Assembly (NCBI GenBank): GCA_947086925.1
Contig: CAMUAL010000016.1
Location: 1 to 40,101, forward strand
Length of the DNA stretch: 40,101 nucleotides
Source of the DNA: an uncultured Clostridia bacterium
Lineage (GTDB): Bacteria > Bacillota > Clostridia > Christensenellales > Pumilibacteraceae
Direction: 5' to 3'
Part shown: positions 1-5,480 of the stretch, piece after piece
Layout of the letters: every line of letters begins with the position of its first letter
Position numbering within the stretch: the first letter of the stretch is position 1
Position numbers and translations under genes: made by a program
The notes under the pieces: generated by a model
What the model saw: only the letters and a program-made list of their open reading frames with translations
What the model was told of the DNA's origin: nothing
The model's database searches: none

Positions 1-216
1 CTTTTGAAAAATTATTGCATTTTTTTATTGTATGATTTTAACAAAATCCCAACATAAAACGCCTTATATCTCCATTCAAAACAGATGCCCCCGCAACAGA
101 CGCAGCAAAACCCATTTTCTCAGTGTTAGCACTTATGGAACTCTATCTCATGCGGAATACCGCGCAAGCATATTTGTTTATCCTCTATGCCGCAAACATA
201 TACCGTCACCGGCACT

Positions 217-256
217 CGCTTATCGATATATGGCTGCCGCCTTATATAGATAAACG
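217..256. repeat. Imperfect inverted repeat, 14-bp arms
   Basis: The arms at 217-230 and 243-256 are complementary at 12 of 14 positions around a 12-base GC-rich loop. No gene is visible in the first 780 bases, so its role is unknown. It could be a transcript hairpin or a protein site. Confidence 0.35.
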
Positions 257-294
257 TTGCAACGCGAACAACATTATTATAATGAAAAACAACC

Positions 295-329
295 AAAAAA
301 GCGGCTGCCGCTGTTTTAGCGACTGCCGC
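295..329 (-). terminator. Strong minus-strand intrinsic terminator
   Basis: Read on the minus strand, GCGGC pairs with GCCGC, then an A/A mismatch, then GTCGCT pairs with AGCGGC (one U-G), closing a five-base AAAAC loop. Six T residues follow at 300-295. It lies only about 20 bases after a promoter-like site on the same strand, so any transcript from there would be about 50 nt long or attenuated. Confidence 0.7.
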
Positions 330-350
330 CCCCGCAAGAAATCTTTTATT

Positions 351-380
351 ATTATACCTTATTATAATAGCGGCTATCAA
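351..380 (-). promoter_or_regulatory. Sigma-A-like promoter aimed at the 295-329 terminator
   Basis: On the minus strand a TTGATA -35 (375-380) and a perfect TATAAT -10 (351-356) are separated by 18 bases. The expected start is near 345, immediately before the hairpin at 301-329. No convincing minus-strand reading frame follows within the window. Confidence 0.45.
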
Positions 381-568
381 TTTCTTCCCGAAACTTTGCC
401 GATACGCGCCGCTTCAATGATTTTTTAGCGTGCTTTTAATTTACAAAACAAGCGGTCATCAAAATCTTGACTTTTTTATGCGGAATACCGTAATTGACAA
501 GCGACTCGAGCCTATTTATAAAATACAAATGATCTTTTGTTCTTTTCTCCCGTTGCCCGATTTTTTAC

Positions 569-604
569 AAAAAACCCGGCAAACTTCTCTTACGAAATTT
601 GCCG
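569..604 (-). terminator. Minus-strand intrinsic terminator
   Basis: On the minus strand CGGCAAATTTC and GAAGTTTGCCG form an 11-bp stem with one U-G pair around a six-base loop, followed by GG and six T residues. No gene is visible directly upstream on that strand apart from the uncertain frame at 788-973. Confidence 0.7.
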
Positions 605-727
605 ACTCATGTTGTTTATTGACAAAAATGCCGCCACTCCGAAAGCCGGAGAAGGGTTGCGTATCGCCTGCTTTTAAGCGTGAGTCAAGTAAACGTATAC
701 AGACGCATAATTAAAATCGAGACACGC

Positions 728-753
728 AAAAAGGGCGCTAAGTCAACGCCCTT
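728..753 (-). terminator. Minus-strand intrinsic terminator after the tRNA-like fragment
   Basis: AAGGGCG (731-737) and CGCCCTT (747-753) form the stem. On the minus strand it is followed by a T run at 732-728. It directly follows the CCA-like end at 762-785, the usual order for a tRNA gene and its terminator. Confidence 0.65.
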
Positions 754-761
754 ATATGCCT

Positions 762-785
762 TTTGGTCGAGGTGACGGGGCTTGA
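762..785 (-). other. tRNA 3'-end-like fragment, possible attachment-site relic
   Basis: On the minus strand this stretch reads as a T-loop TTCAAGCC (fitting the TTCRANNC rule), an acceptor-like CACCTCG, a discriminator A and CCA, then a terminator 9 bases on. The 5' side of the T stem and the rest of a tRNA are absent, so it is not a working tRNA. Fragments like this are commonly left where an integrase used a tRNA 3' end. It could also be chance. Confidence 0.35.
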
Positions 786-787
786 AG

Positions 788-973
788 CTATACGTCCCCA
801 ACCACTGCCCATTTTAAGCCGTTCTTTGCCACTCTAACGCGATTTTTCGCTTTTCTGACCCATCCTGACCCAAACCCAAAGGCGTTTTTTAACCGCCCCA
901 AATCGTTTACGAGGTCATTTTTAGAAACGCCAAAATAAAGGGCTTTATGTTTCAAATCAATACACCAATCTAA
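788..973 (-). pseudogene. Uncertain 61-codon open frame without a start codon
   Basis: A minus-strand frame is open from 973 to a TAG at 788-790 and ends GLKWAVVGDV. It has a polar, then a glycine/basic composition (FGFGSGWVRKAKNRVRV). No ATG or GTG with a ribosome site exists, and a TAA precedes it in frame. The terminator at 728-753 lies downstream. It may be the 3' relic of a truncated gene or an accidental frame over a conserved non-coding stretch. I do not recognise a family. Confidence 0.2.
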
Positions 974-1088
974 TTACTGTATCACCACAGTGATATAGTC
1001 AAAATTTCAAAATCTACTACAACAAAAAAAATAATTTTATGCGGAAACGCAAAGTCACTCATTTTGTAAATTAGTTGTCATATTAAAG

Positions 1089-1166
1089 CATTCGGAACAA
1101 TCATAGCGTCATTCGGAATAATAGTAAAGCCGTTCGGAACAATCGGAGAGTCCATTCGGAACAAAT
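1089..1166 (+). repeat. Four iteron-like direct repeats, 21/21/22-bp spacing
   Basis: Copies of [CA or CG]TTCGGAA[C/T]AA(A)T start at 1089, 1110, 1131 and 1153. The spacing is two helical turns, so all copies present the same DNA face. That is typical of iterons bound by a replication initiator or of stacked operator sites. The intervening 8-9 bases differ between copies. No initiator gene is visible nearby. CRISPR is excluded by the short repeat and spacer lengths. Confidence 0.6.
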
Positions 1167-1221
1167 TATTGTAACTATACTTTCAATTATTTAGCTACTT
1201 ATTGTAACTATACTTTCAATT
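1166..1221 (+). repeat. Two identical 23-bp direct repeats, 33-bp period
   Basis: The same 23 bases occur at 1166-1188 and 1199-1221. Each contains TTGTAAC directly followed by TATACT. They abut the iteron-like block and precede the large palindrome. They could be binding sites or part of a promoter (TATACT at 1209-1214 as a -10), but no good -35 is correctly spaced. Confidence 0.55.
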
Positions 1222-1236
1222 TTTCCAAATGGGGGT

Positions 1237-1501
1237 CTCCAAGATTTAGCCTTTCGTGGTGGCATTGTAGCACAGTTCTCGAAAATGTAAACGCCAAAAA
1301 ATCATCACTTAAAATCATAAGATTAAAAGTCAGACAGAAATGTTTGGCTTTTTTCTTATGCCCAAAATGCAATGATTTTTTGGTAGCTATACGGGAATAT
1401 AAGCCCGTCGTTTACATTTACAGCGTGAGCACAATACAAATAGCCACTTACCGAACTGTGCTACAAGTAGCCCCTGCCGAAAGGCAAATTAAATCTTGGA
1501 G
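1237..1501. promoter_or_regulatory. 265-bp nested palindrome, leader of the 1512 gene
   Basis: Five perfectly complementary arm pairs nest inside one another: 1237-1247 with 1491-1501, 1249-1256 with 1478-1485, 1267-1278 with 1453-1464, 1283-1293 with 1409-1419, and 1294-1305 with 1372-1383. That is 54 bp of pairing with internal loops. The outermost right arm ends in the GGAG of the ribosome site for the gene at 1512. The apex holds a terminator hairpin (1325-1354). This can be read as an RNA leader controlling the gene, or as a palindromic mobile element whose edge supplies the ribosome site. Confidence 0.6.
1325..1354 (+). terminator. Intrinsic terminator with GAAA tetraloop at the palindrome apex
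   Basis: GTCAGACA (1329-1336) and TGTTTGGC (1341-1348) pair over eight positions, two being G-U, closed by a GAAA tetraloop. Four A residues precede it and six T residues follow. As it lies upstream of the 1512 gene it could act as an attenuator, or it could end a transcript entering from the left. Confidence 0.6.
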
Positions 1502-1511
1502 GTAAAGAAAA

Positions 1512-1814
1512 ATGCAAAAAGTAGTTTACTCGGTAACAAAGGTAAACAAAGACGAGAAGTTAAAAGGTGTAGGTTATTTGATTGACGGTAACTTACTTAT
1601 AGCTTCCACATCAAGCAAAGGCAATCCGTACATAAGAGTATTTGAGGACGTTGCCGGCAAATGCCACAAAGTCGTAAACACCGAAAACGAATACAAAGGT
1701 TATGTTACGATAGCTTACGAAAACATACACGTATTCAACAAAGAAAAAAATCATTACGATACTTTGGACTATGTTGAAACGACCTACTTTATTTGGTACA
1801 AATTCATAGATTGA
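1512..1814 (+). CDS. Hypothetical protein, 100 aa
   Basis: The ATG at 1512 follows a GGAGGT site at 1498-1503, the only good start. The protein is soluble, mixed alpha/beta by appearance, and aromatic near its end (TTYFIWYKFID). It has no signal peptide, membrane segment, cysteine motif or domain I can name. It opens a tight three-gene plus-strand cluster in AT-rich DNA unlike the operons to the right, and its ribosome site is the base of the nested palindrome, so expression is probably controlled there. Neighbourhood (repeats, recombinase relic, deaminase defence-like gene) suggests an accessory or mobile-element function. No function is assigned. Confidence 0.6.
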   Translation: MQKVVYSVTKVNKDEKLKGVGYLIDGNLLIASTSSKGNPYIRVFEDVAGKCHKVVNTENEYKGYVTIAYENIHVFNKEKNHYDTLDYVETTYFIWYKFID

Positions 1815-1824
1815 GGTGGTTAAA

Positions 1825-2037
1825 ATGTGCGAATTTGAATACTTTGACGGAGACCATTATATCATTTTCGATATTATAGAAAGTGATGCTGATAATGCAA
1901 AAATAACACTTGCAATAAGCAATCAAGGGCGCATAACACAAGATACTTTCAACTTGCTTGATATTGATAATGAACCCTATTTTGAATATGGTTTATACCA
2001 AGAAAAAATTTATCTTGACGATTTTGTTAGTTTATAA
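1825..2037 (+). CDS. Small highly acidic protein, 70 aa
   Basis: ATG at 1825 is preferred over an in-frame GTG at 1816 because GAGGTGG (1813-1819) is well placed for it. The start follows the previous stop by 10 bases, so the two are probably translated together. About 16 of 70 residues are Asp or Glu against three Lys/Arg, and there is no signal peptide or membrane segment. Strongly acidic small proteins from mobile elements are sometimes DNA mimics, antitoxins or immunity proteins, but charge alone does not establish this. Family unrecognised. Confidence 0.55.
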   Translation: MCEFEYFDGDHYIIFDIIESDADNAKITLAISNQGRITQDTFNLLDIDNEPYFEYGLYQEKIYLDDFVSL

Positions 2038-2051
2038 AGGAGTACAACATT

Positions 2052-2863
2052 ATGGAAACAACAAATTATATGGAAATTATGAAACAAGACTATTATACAA
2101 TTTAAAAAACAATACTGCCACAACAAATAGAGAAATAGATAAGTTAATAGCAAAATATGAGGGACTATTTAATGGAAGAGTTGTTAGACCTATGGGAACA
2201 TCTTCGAAGGAAGAAACATTAACGACAGATGAAGCAATTGTTTTGTATTATATATGGAGACATAAACAACGTAAAATCGTAATCTCAGAAATAACCGATT
2301 GGCTTAGGGATAATGAGATATATGAAATCAATGTAAAGAATGGCTTTGATTTACTTTCGGTGAGTCAAAAAGGTTTAACAATAAATGACACCTCGTTCGA
2401 GTTAGCAATTAACGAATTCAGGACATTAACAGCTAAAGCAAAGAATGAGCTAAACGATTTGACAAAGTTGATAATGCCACATTATCGTCCGAGTAAGAAA
2501 ACTTTGATTGAAATGTGGAATAATACATTGCCAGATCCCTGCAAACTATTTATAGCTTATATTTGCGAAAATCAAAAATCTGTATTTGGGTGCCGGTGGA
2601 TGGGTGAAATAGAAGTCGCTGACATTAAACAATGGGAAACAAGCAATTCATTGGAGCCTCTTCTATCGACTAATTATGATAATTGTTTGCAGTTTTTTAT
2701 TGACTATAAATTTATATTTCCATGTGAATATACTAGTCATGGGAATCCTCGTCAATATCAACTACATAAGTCAATGAAAGAATTTTTATTCAGTACAGAT
2801 TTTCCTTATAGTGACGACTTAGAAAAAATTAAAGAAAAGCATAATAACGGCTTGCCGTTCTAA
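2052..2863 (+). pseudogene. Hypothetical gene, apparently frameshifted near its start
   Basis: A good ribosome site (AAAGGAG, 2036-2042) precedes ATG 2052, which reads only 17 codons (starting METTNYMEIMKQ) to a TAA at 2103-2105. From about 2100 onward a different frame is open for 250 codons to 2863. In that frame the only upstream starts lie inside the preceding gene without ribosome sites, and the first internal ATG is near 2192. A one-base indel around 2085-2110, near a run of A residues, would join the two parts. The long part is soluble, lysine-rich and probably helical, with a C-terminus that could be a winged helix. No family recognised. Alternatives are a sequencing error or programmed frameshifting. 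Confidence 0.5.
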
Positions 2864-3261
2864 TATCCATACAACATAAGTCACGAGCATTTTACTCGCG
2901 GCTTTACTCTTTTACGAGTCTGACTTATAGAAAAATACGAACCCAATCGTGTGTTACGAGATTAGAGTGCTGATTTTTCTTGCTATGGCGGGCAATCATC
3001 ACCCGAATTTGAACTTTTAATTCAGCAAGTTTATATTGTGTTATTGATAACATTTACATAAAATATCTAATCATTATAGTCCATCATTTTTTAATCCATG
3101 CGGCGTCATAACGCAATCGTTAGTACATTTTCTAATTCCATACTCAAAAGCAATTGGACTCAAAATGCATGTTTACGGTTAATATATAGCTAAAATAGAA
3201 CATTTTAATGAGAACATCCTGGCTAAAATCACATTTACATCAATTAAGAAAAGATGGACTA
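2864..3261. other. Intergenic stretch with cloverleaf-like and AT-rich hairpins
   Basis: No gene is supported here. At 2876-2928, ATAAGTCA and TGACTTAT (2921-2928) enclose two small hairpins (CGAG/CTCG at 2884-2898 and ACTC/GAGT at 2906-2919), a three-way-junction shape just after the preceding stop codon. At 3244-3273, TTAAGAAAA and TTTTCTTAA form an AT-rich stem containing the stop of the minus-strand gene, so convergent transcripts may end here. The remainder is AT-rich without frames or promoters I trust. Confidence 0.4.
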
Positions 3262-3459
3262 TTATTTTCTTAACGCCCCAACCAACATTTTTCCACTTAT
3301 AGTTGGAGCATTTCTAATATCACCATTGTATGTAGAATACTTATTTGCTTCTTCATAAGGCAATTGTTCGCTTTTCCAAGCACATCTAGTACAAATTACT
3401 TTTCCATAATTTTTATTATATTCAGCGATGCTACCGCAATTTTGACAAATGATGCACAT
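3262..3459 (-). CDS. Small zinc-ribbon protein, 65 aa
   Basis: Two CxxC knuckles, C5-x2-C8 (CQNC) and C23-x2-C26 (CTRC), are spaced as in zinc ribbons. A charged tail ending GKMLVGALRK follows, without signal peptide. An AAGGAG site lies six bases before the ATG. The gene starts 53 bases after the deaminase-like gene ends on the same strand, so it is probably co-transcribed, though AATATAATT upstream could be a local -10. Small zinc ribbons often mediate nucleic-acid or protein contacts. A role as accessory factor to the deaminase is inference from position only. Confidence 0.65.
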   Translation of the reverse strand: MCIICQNCGSIAEYNKNYGKVICTRCAWKSEQLPYEEANKYSTYNGDIRNAPTISGKMLVGALRK

Positions 3460-3512
3460 AGTTTTCTCCTTCTGTAAATTATATTTTATGTGTATTGGTA
3501 AAATGTGTTACT

Positions 3513-4712
3513 TTATGGCTCATATTGGAAAAATTTAAAGAATGCTCTAAAAGTAACACCTTCAAATGGTTCATAATTAACATGCCCATCTTTTAATATT
3601 TTTTTTGCTTCCTCAACAGGATATGGTTCAAAGTAAACAACCTTTTTTATTCCAACTTGAACAATTTTATTTGCACATAAATTGCATGGAAATGTTGTAA
3701 CATATATTGTCGCATCTTCCAAATCAATCCCTTTACCGACTAAATTTATGATTGCACGTTCTTCACCGTGAAGTGCCCTACAATGCTCCAATAGCTTAAC
3801 TCTATTTTTAATTATTTTTATTGAATTTTCATCACATTCTAATCCTAGATCTTTTTGAATTGCAGCAGCTATTTCTTTTCGTTTTATATCCCTAAAACAA
3901 CCACCAGTAGAATCTTCGCATTCATCCAATTTAATATGTACAAACTTCCCATCACTTGATCTTTCAAGTCTTGCAGGTGTTCCATTGTAACCGGAACTAA
4001 TTATTTGTTCCATTCTATCTGTAATAATGGCTCCAACTTTTCTTTTTTTACATCGCGAATCTCTTCCGCTAACATAAGCTGCAGCCATTAATGACTCTGT
4101 TTTTGTTGGTTTGGATTTTATTGGATCTCTAAAAGCTCGCAAGTATCCTGCGAGCTTGGATTCCATCGCCTTATAGTTTTTATTTGTTTCTTCGCAATTT
4201 ATAAAATCATTATTACGAATTATTAAATCCGCCTCAAAAAAGCAATCTGAAATTTTTTGGCCAAATTGTGGCTCGAAGCTTCCTTTGTCTTTTATTTCAT
4301 CCAAATCGAATTTGTCTTTTGAGTTCCCGTAAATATCTTTAACTCTTTCCCATCTCACATCATAATCTGCAAATACGCCAATCAAAATAAATTCTGGATG
4401 GTTATCACGGAAATATTTTGCTTCCGCTGGATTCCTTATGCTATCAATGACTATATTTTTATCAGGATATTTCTTGATTTCTTCTTCTACAGCTTTTGCT
4501 AATGCTTCAATATCTTTTTTGCGAATAGAATTACCAAATTCTTGTAACTGCTGCCTATTTTCGTAAGATTTCTTATTTTCTTTTTTATATAACGCCTTTA
4601 AAATGGTCGATAAAGATAGTTTAATAAAATCCTCCGGAACGAAAAAATTATCAACTATAAAAGTTGTACCACTGCCAAATGCGCCCGTAAATCCTACAAT
4701 TATCCGCTTCAT
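3513..4712 (-). CDS. P-loop NTPase / deoxycytidylate deaminase fusion, AvcD-like
   Basis: Residues about 1-190 form a nucleotide-kinase-like domain: a glycine-rich loop GFTGAFGSGTT (7-17) in which the usual Walker lysine is replaced by threonine, and IDSIRNPAE (89-97), typical of this kinase-like group. Residues about 200-399 form a cytidine/dCMP deaminase domain: H315-G-E317 (zinc ligand and proton-shuttling glutamate) and P342-C343-x2-C346 (zinc ligands), plus extra cysteines C265, C272 and C311. This order is that of antiviral AvcD-type deaminases, which deplete dCTP/dCMP during phage infection; those described are often longer (about 500 residues). The ATG has an AAAGGAG site. The gene is AT-rich compared with the operons to the right, consistent with acquisition. 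A nucleotide-salvage dCMP deaminase is the main alternative. Confidence 0.8.
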   Translation of the reverse strand: MKRIIVGFTGAFGSGTTFIVDNFFVPEDFIKLSLSTILKALYKKENKKSYENRQQLQEFGNSIRKKDIEALAKAVEEEIKKYPDKNIVIDSIRNPAEAKYFRDNHPEFILIGVFADYDVRWERVKDIYGNSKDKFDLDEIKDKGSFEPQFGQKISDCFFEADLIIRNNDFINCEETNKNYKAMESKLAGYLRAFRDPIKSKPTKTESLMAAAYVSGRDSRCKKRKVGAIITDRMEQIISSGYNGTPARLERSSDGKFVHIKLDECEDSTGGCFRDIKRKEIAAAIQKDLGLECDENSIKIIKNRVKLLEHCRALHGEERAIINLVGKGIDLEDATIYVTTFPCNLCANKIVQVGIKKVVYFEPYPVEEAKKILKDGHVNYEPFEGVTFRAFFKFFQYEP

Positions 4713-4733
4713 TTGTATTCTCCTTTAAGAAAT

Positions 4734-4762
4734 ATTATATCACAATTACAAGTAAAAATCAA
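4734..4762 (-). promoter_or_regulatory. Promoter of the deaminase gene
   Basis: On the minus strand a TTGATT -35 (4757-4762) and a TATAAT -10 (4734-4739) are 17 bases apart. The expected start is about 15 bases before the ATG, giving a very short leader with the AAGGAG site at its 5' end, so no long upstream RNA is co-transcribed from this promoter. Confidence 0.7.
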
Positions 4763-4781
4763 ATAGTTTTAAGTATTTGAT
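4758..4781. promoter_or_regulatory. Perfect 8-bp inverted repeat over the -35, candidate operator
   Basis: ATCAAATA (4758-4765) and TATTTGAT (4774-4781) are exact reverse complements separated by eight bases. The near arm overlaps the -35 of the deaminase promoter. This is where a repressor would block RNA polymerase. The regulator is not identified. Confidence 0.5.
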
Positions 4782-4815
4782 ATACAATATACGAACAAAT
4801 AGCCTTTCGGTCTAA

Positions 4816-5082
4816 CTTACTTTGCTCGCAAACAATACGAACAGCGAAGAAAAGAACGAGTTTTTCAACTCGTTCATATACCGCGTGGTGTTATTTGATG
4901 ATTGCGTTTATATCTTCTACAACACTTCGCCGAACACGCCAACAAAAGTGAAGTTAGATAACGATTTGACAGAACGGCGTGAATACCGCGAAAATAGAAA
5001 AAGCACTCAATTCGTTCCGCTTGGGTTCAAATGCGAGTGCTTATGGCGGAGGCAGAGGGATTCGAACCCCCGTGCCCGTTAA
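4816..5082 (+). pseudogene. Serine recombinase C-terminal relic
   Basis: A plus-strand frame without a credible start reads EEKNEFFNSFIYRVVLFDDC then VYIFYNTSPNTPTKVKL and ends VPLGFKCEC before running into the antisense of tRNA-Ser. A core of the form 'N-x-FI-x-x-V-x-[LV]-[FY]-DD' followed by a beta strand and 'K-[IV]-x-L' is characteristic of the C-terminal end of large serine recombinases from Clostridia. The catalytic N-terminus is missing; upstream in the same frame are stops at 4813 and 4753. It points to a decayed integrated element ending beside the tRNA gene. Confidence 0.5.
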
Positions 5083-5132
5083 GGCAAATGGTTTTCAAGA
5101 CCACCTCGTTATGACCACTTCGATATGCCTCC
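5044..5132 (-). tRNA. tRNA-Ser (anticodon UGA)
   Basis: Reading the minus strand, acceptor GGAGGCA pairs with TGCCTCC, followed by an encoded CCA (5046-5044). A D-arm, an anticodon stem around loop CTTGAAA (anticodon TGA), a long variable arm (GCC/GGGC, typical of class II tRNAs) and a T-arm with GGTTCGAATCC are all present. The serine-recombinase relic runs into its 3' end, so this gene may have been the integration target. Confidence 0.95.
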
Positions 5133-5165
5133 GTATTTTTTGATATAATTTCCGCAAAAAAACAT

Positions 5166-5326
5166 TTTGTAGAAATATTTGTAGAAGTCGTTGCTCGCGC
5201 GAGTTATTTGTAGAAAAACTCAACCGTTTGAACGCTTCGCCTGATTAGGTTGTTTTTGGCTGTTTTCCGATACAGAAAGCAGGTATTTTAACTGTCTTAA
5301 CGAGTAGTCCCAAAATATTTGTAGAA
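5166..5326 (+). repeat. Four scattered TTTGTAGAA repeats
   Basis: TTTGTAGAA occurs at 5166-5174, 5178-5186, 5207-5215 and 5318-5326, the second and last within a longer ATATTTGTAGAA. Apart from these, the tRNA-like copy and one hairpin, the 348 bases between the tRNA and the next gene hold nothing I can name. The repeats could be protein sites or remnants of an att region. Confidence 0.35.
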
Positions 5327-5361
5327 AGATTTTGTCTTATAGACCGCCGTAATTCAATCGC

Positions 5362-5402
5362 TTTTCAAGACCGCCTCGTTATGACCGCTTCGATACGCCT
5401 CC
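5362..5402 (-). pseudogene. Degenerate duplicate of the 5' half of tRNA-Ser
   Basis: Bases 5362-5402 match 5092-5132 at 38 of 41 positions, running from the tRNA 5' end to the anticodon loop. All three differences are transitions. Beyond the anticodon loop the match stops and the anticodon stem cannot close, so it is not functional. The copy lies 270 bp from the intact gene and may mark a former integration or duplication boundary. Confidence 0.7.
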
Positions 5403-5408
5403 GTGTTT

Positions 5409-5440
5409 AGGCGTCCGAAGGAACGAACCCGCGGACGCCT
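5409..5440 (-). terminator. Hairpin 40 bases after the subtilase/opp operon
   Basis: AGGCGTCCG (5409-5417) and CGGACGCCT (5432-5440) form a perfect 9-bp GC-rich stem with a 14-base loop. It lies just beyond the last stop codon of the operon (5481). On the minus strand no T run follows, so it may end transcription weakly, protect the mRNA 3' end, or act with Rho. Confidence 0.45.
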
Positions 5441-5480
5441 GTTTATTATACGTTAATTCAAAAATTTTGTCAATAGGAAA

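Noticed and set aside
1..787. Small plus-strand frames at 32-253, 123-428 and 430-714
   Set aside because: No ribosome sites, no recognisable domains, mutual overlap and cysteine/arginine-rich shadow-like composition; the hairpins on the minus strand explain the base pattern better.
788..973. Similarity of the FGSGW stretch to superoxide dismutase
   Set aside because: Only a handful of residues match, the following dismutase metal-binding region is absent, and there is no start codon.
1089..1221. CRISPR array
   Set aside because: Repeat cores are about 12 bases with 8-9 base gaps, far below CRISPR dimensions, and no cas genes are present.
1237..1501. Tetracycline-resistance-type leader attenuator
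   Set aside because: A short frame (MFGFFLMPKMQ, from 1340) lies in the apex, but it has no clear ribosome site and the downstream gene is not a resistance protein.
1958..2051. N-terminal extension of the 2052-2863 gene from an in-frame TTG or ATG
   Set aside because: It lies almost wholly inside the preceding gene in another frame, has no ribosome site and reads as a shadow of that gene.
5363..5440. A circularly permuted tRNA gene (3'-half-like hairpin before a 5' half)
   Set aside because: The hairpin's GGTTCG is weak evidence, the acceptor halves do not pair over the needed length and the anticodon stem is broken. A partial tRNA duplication plus an unrelated hairpin explains it better.
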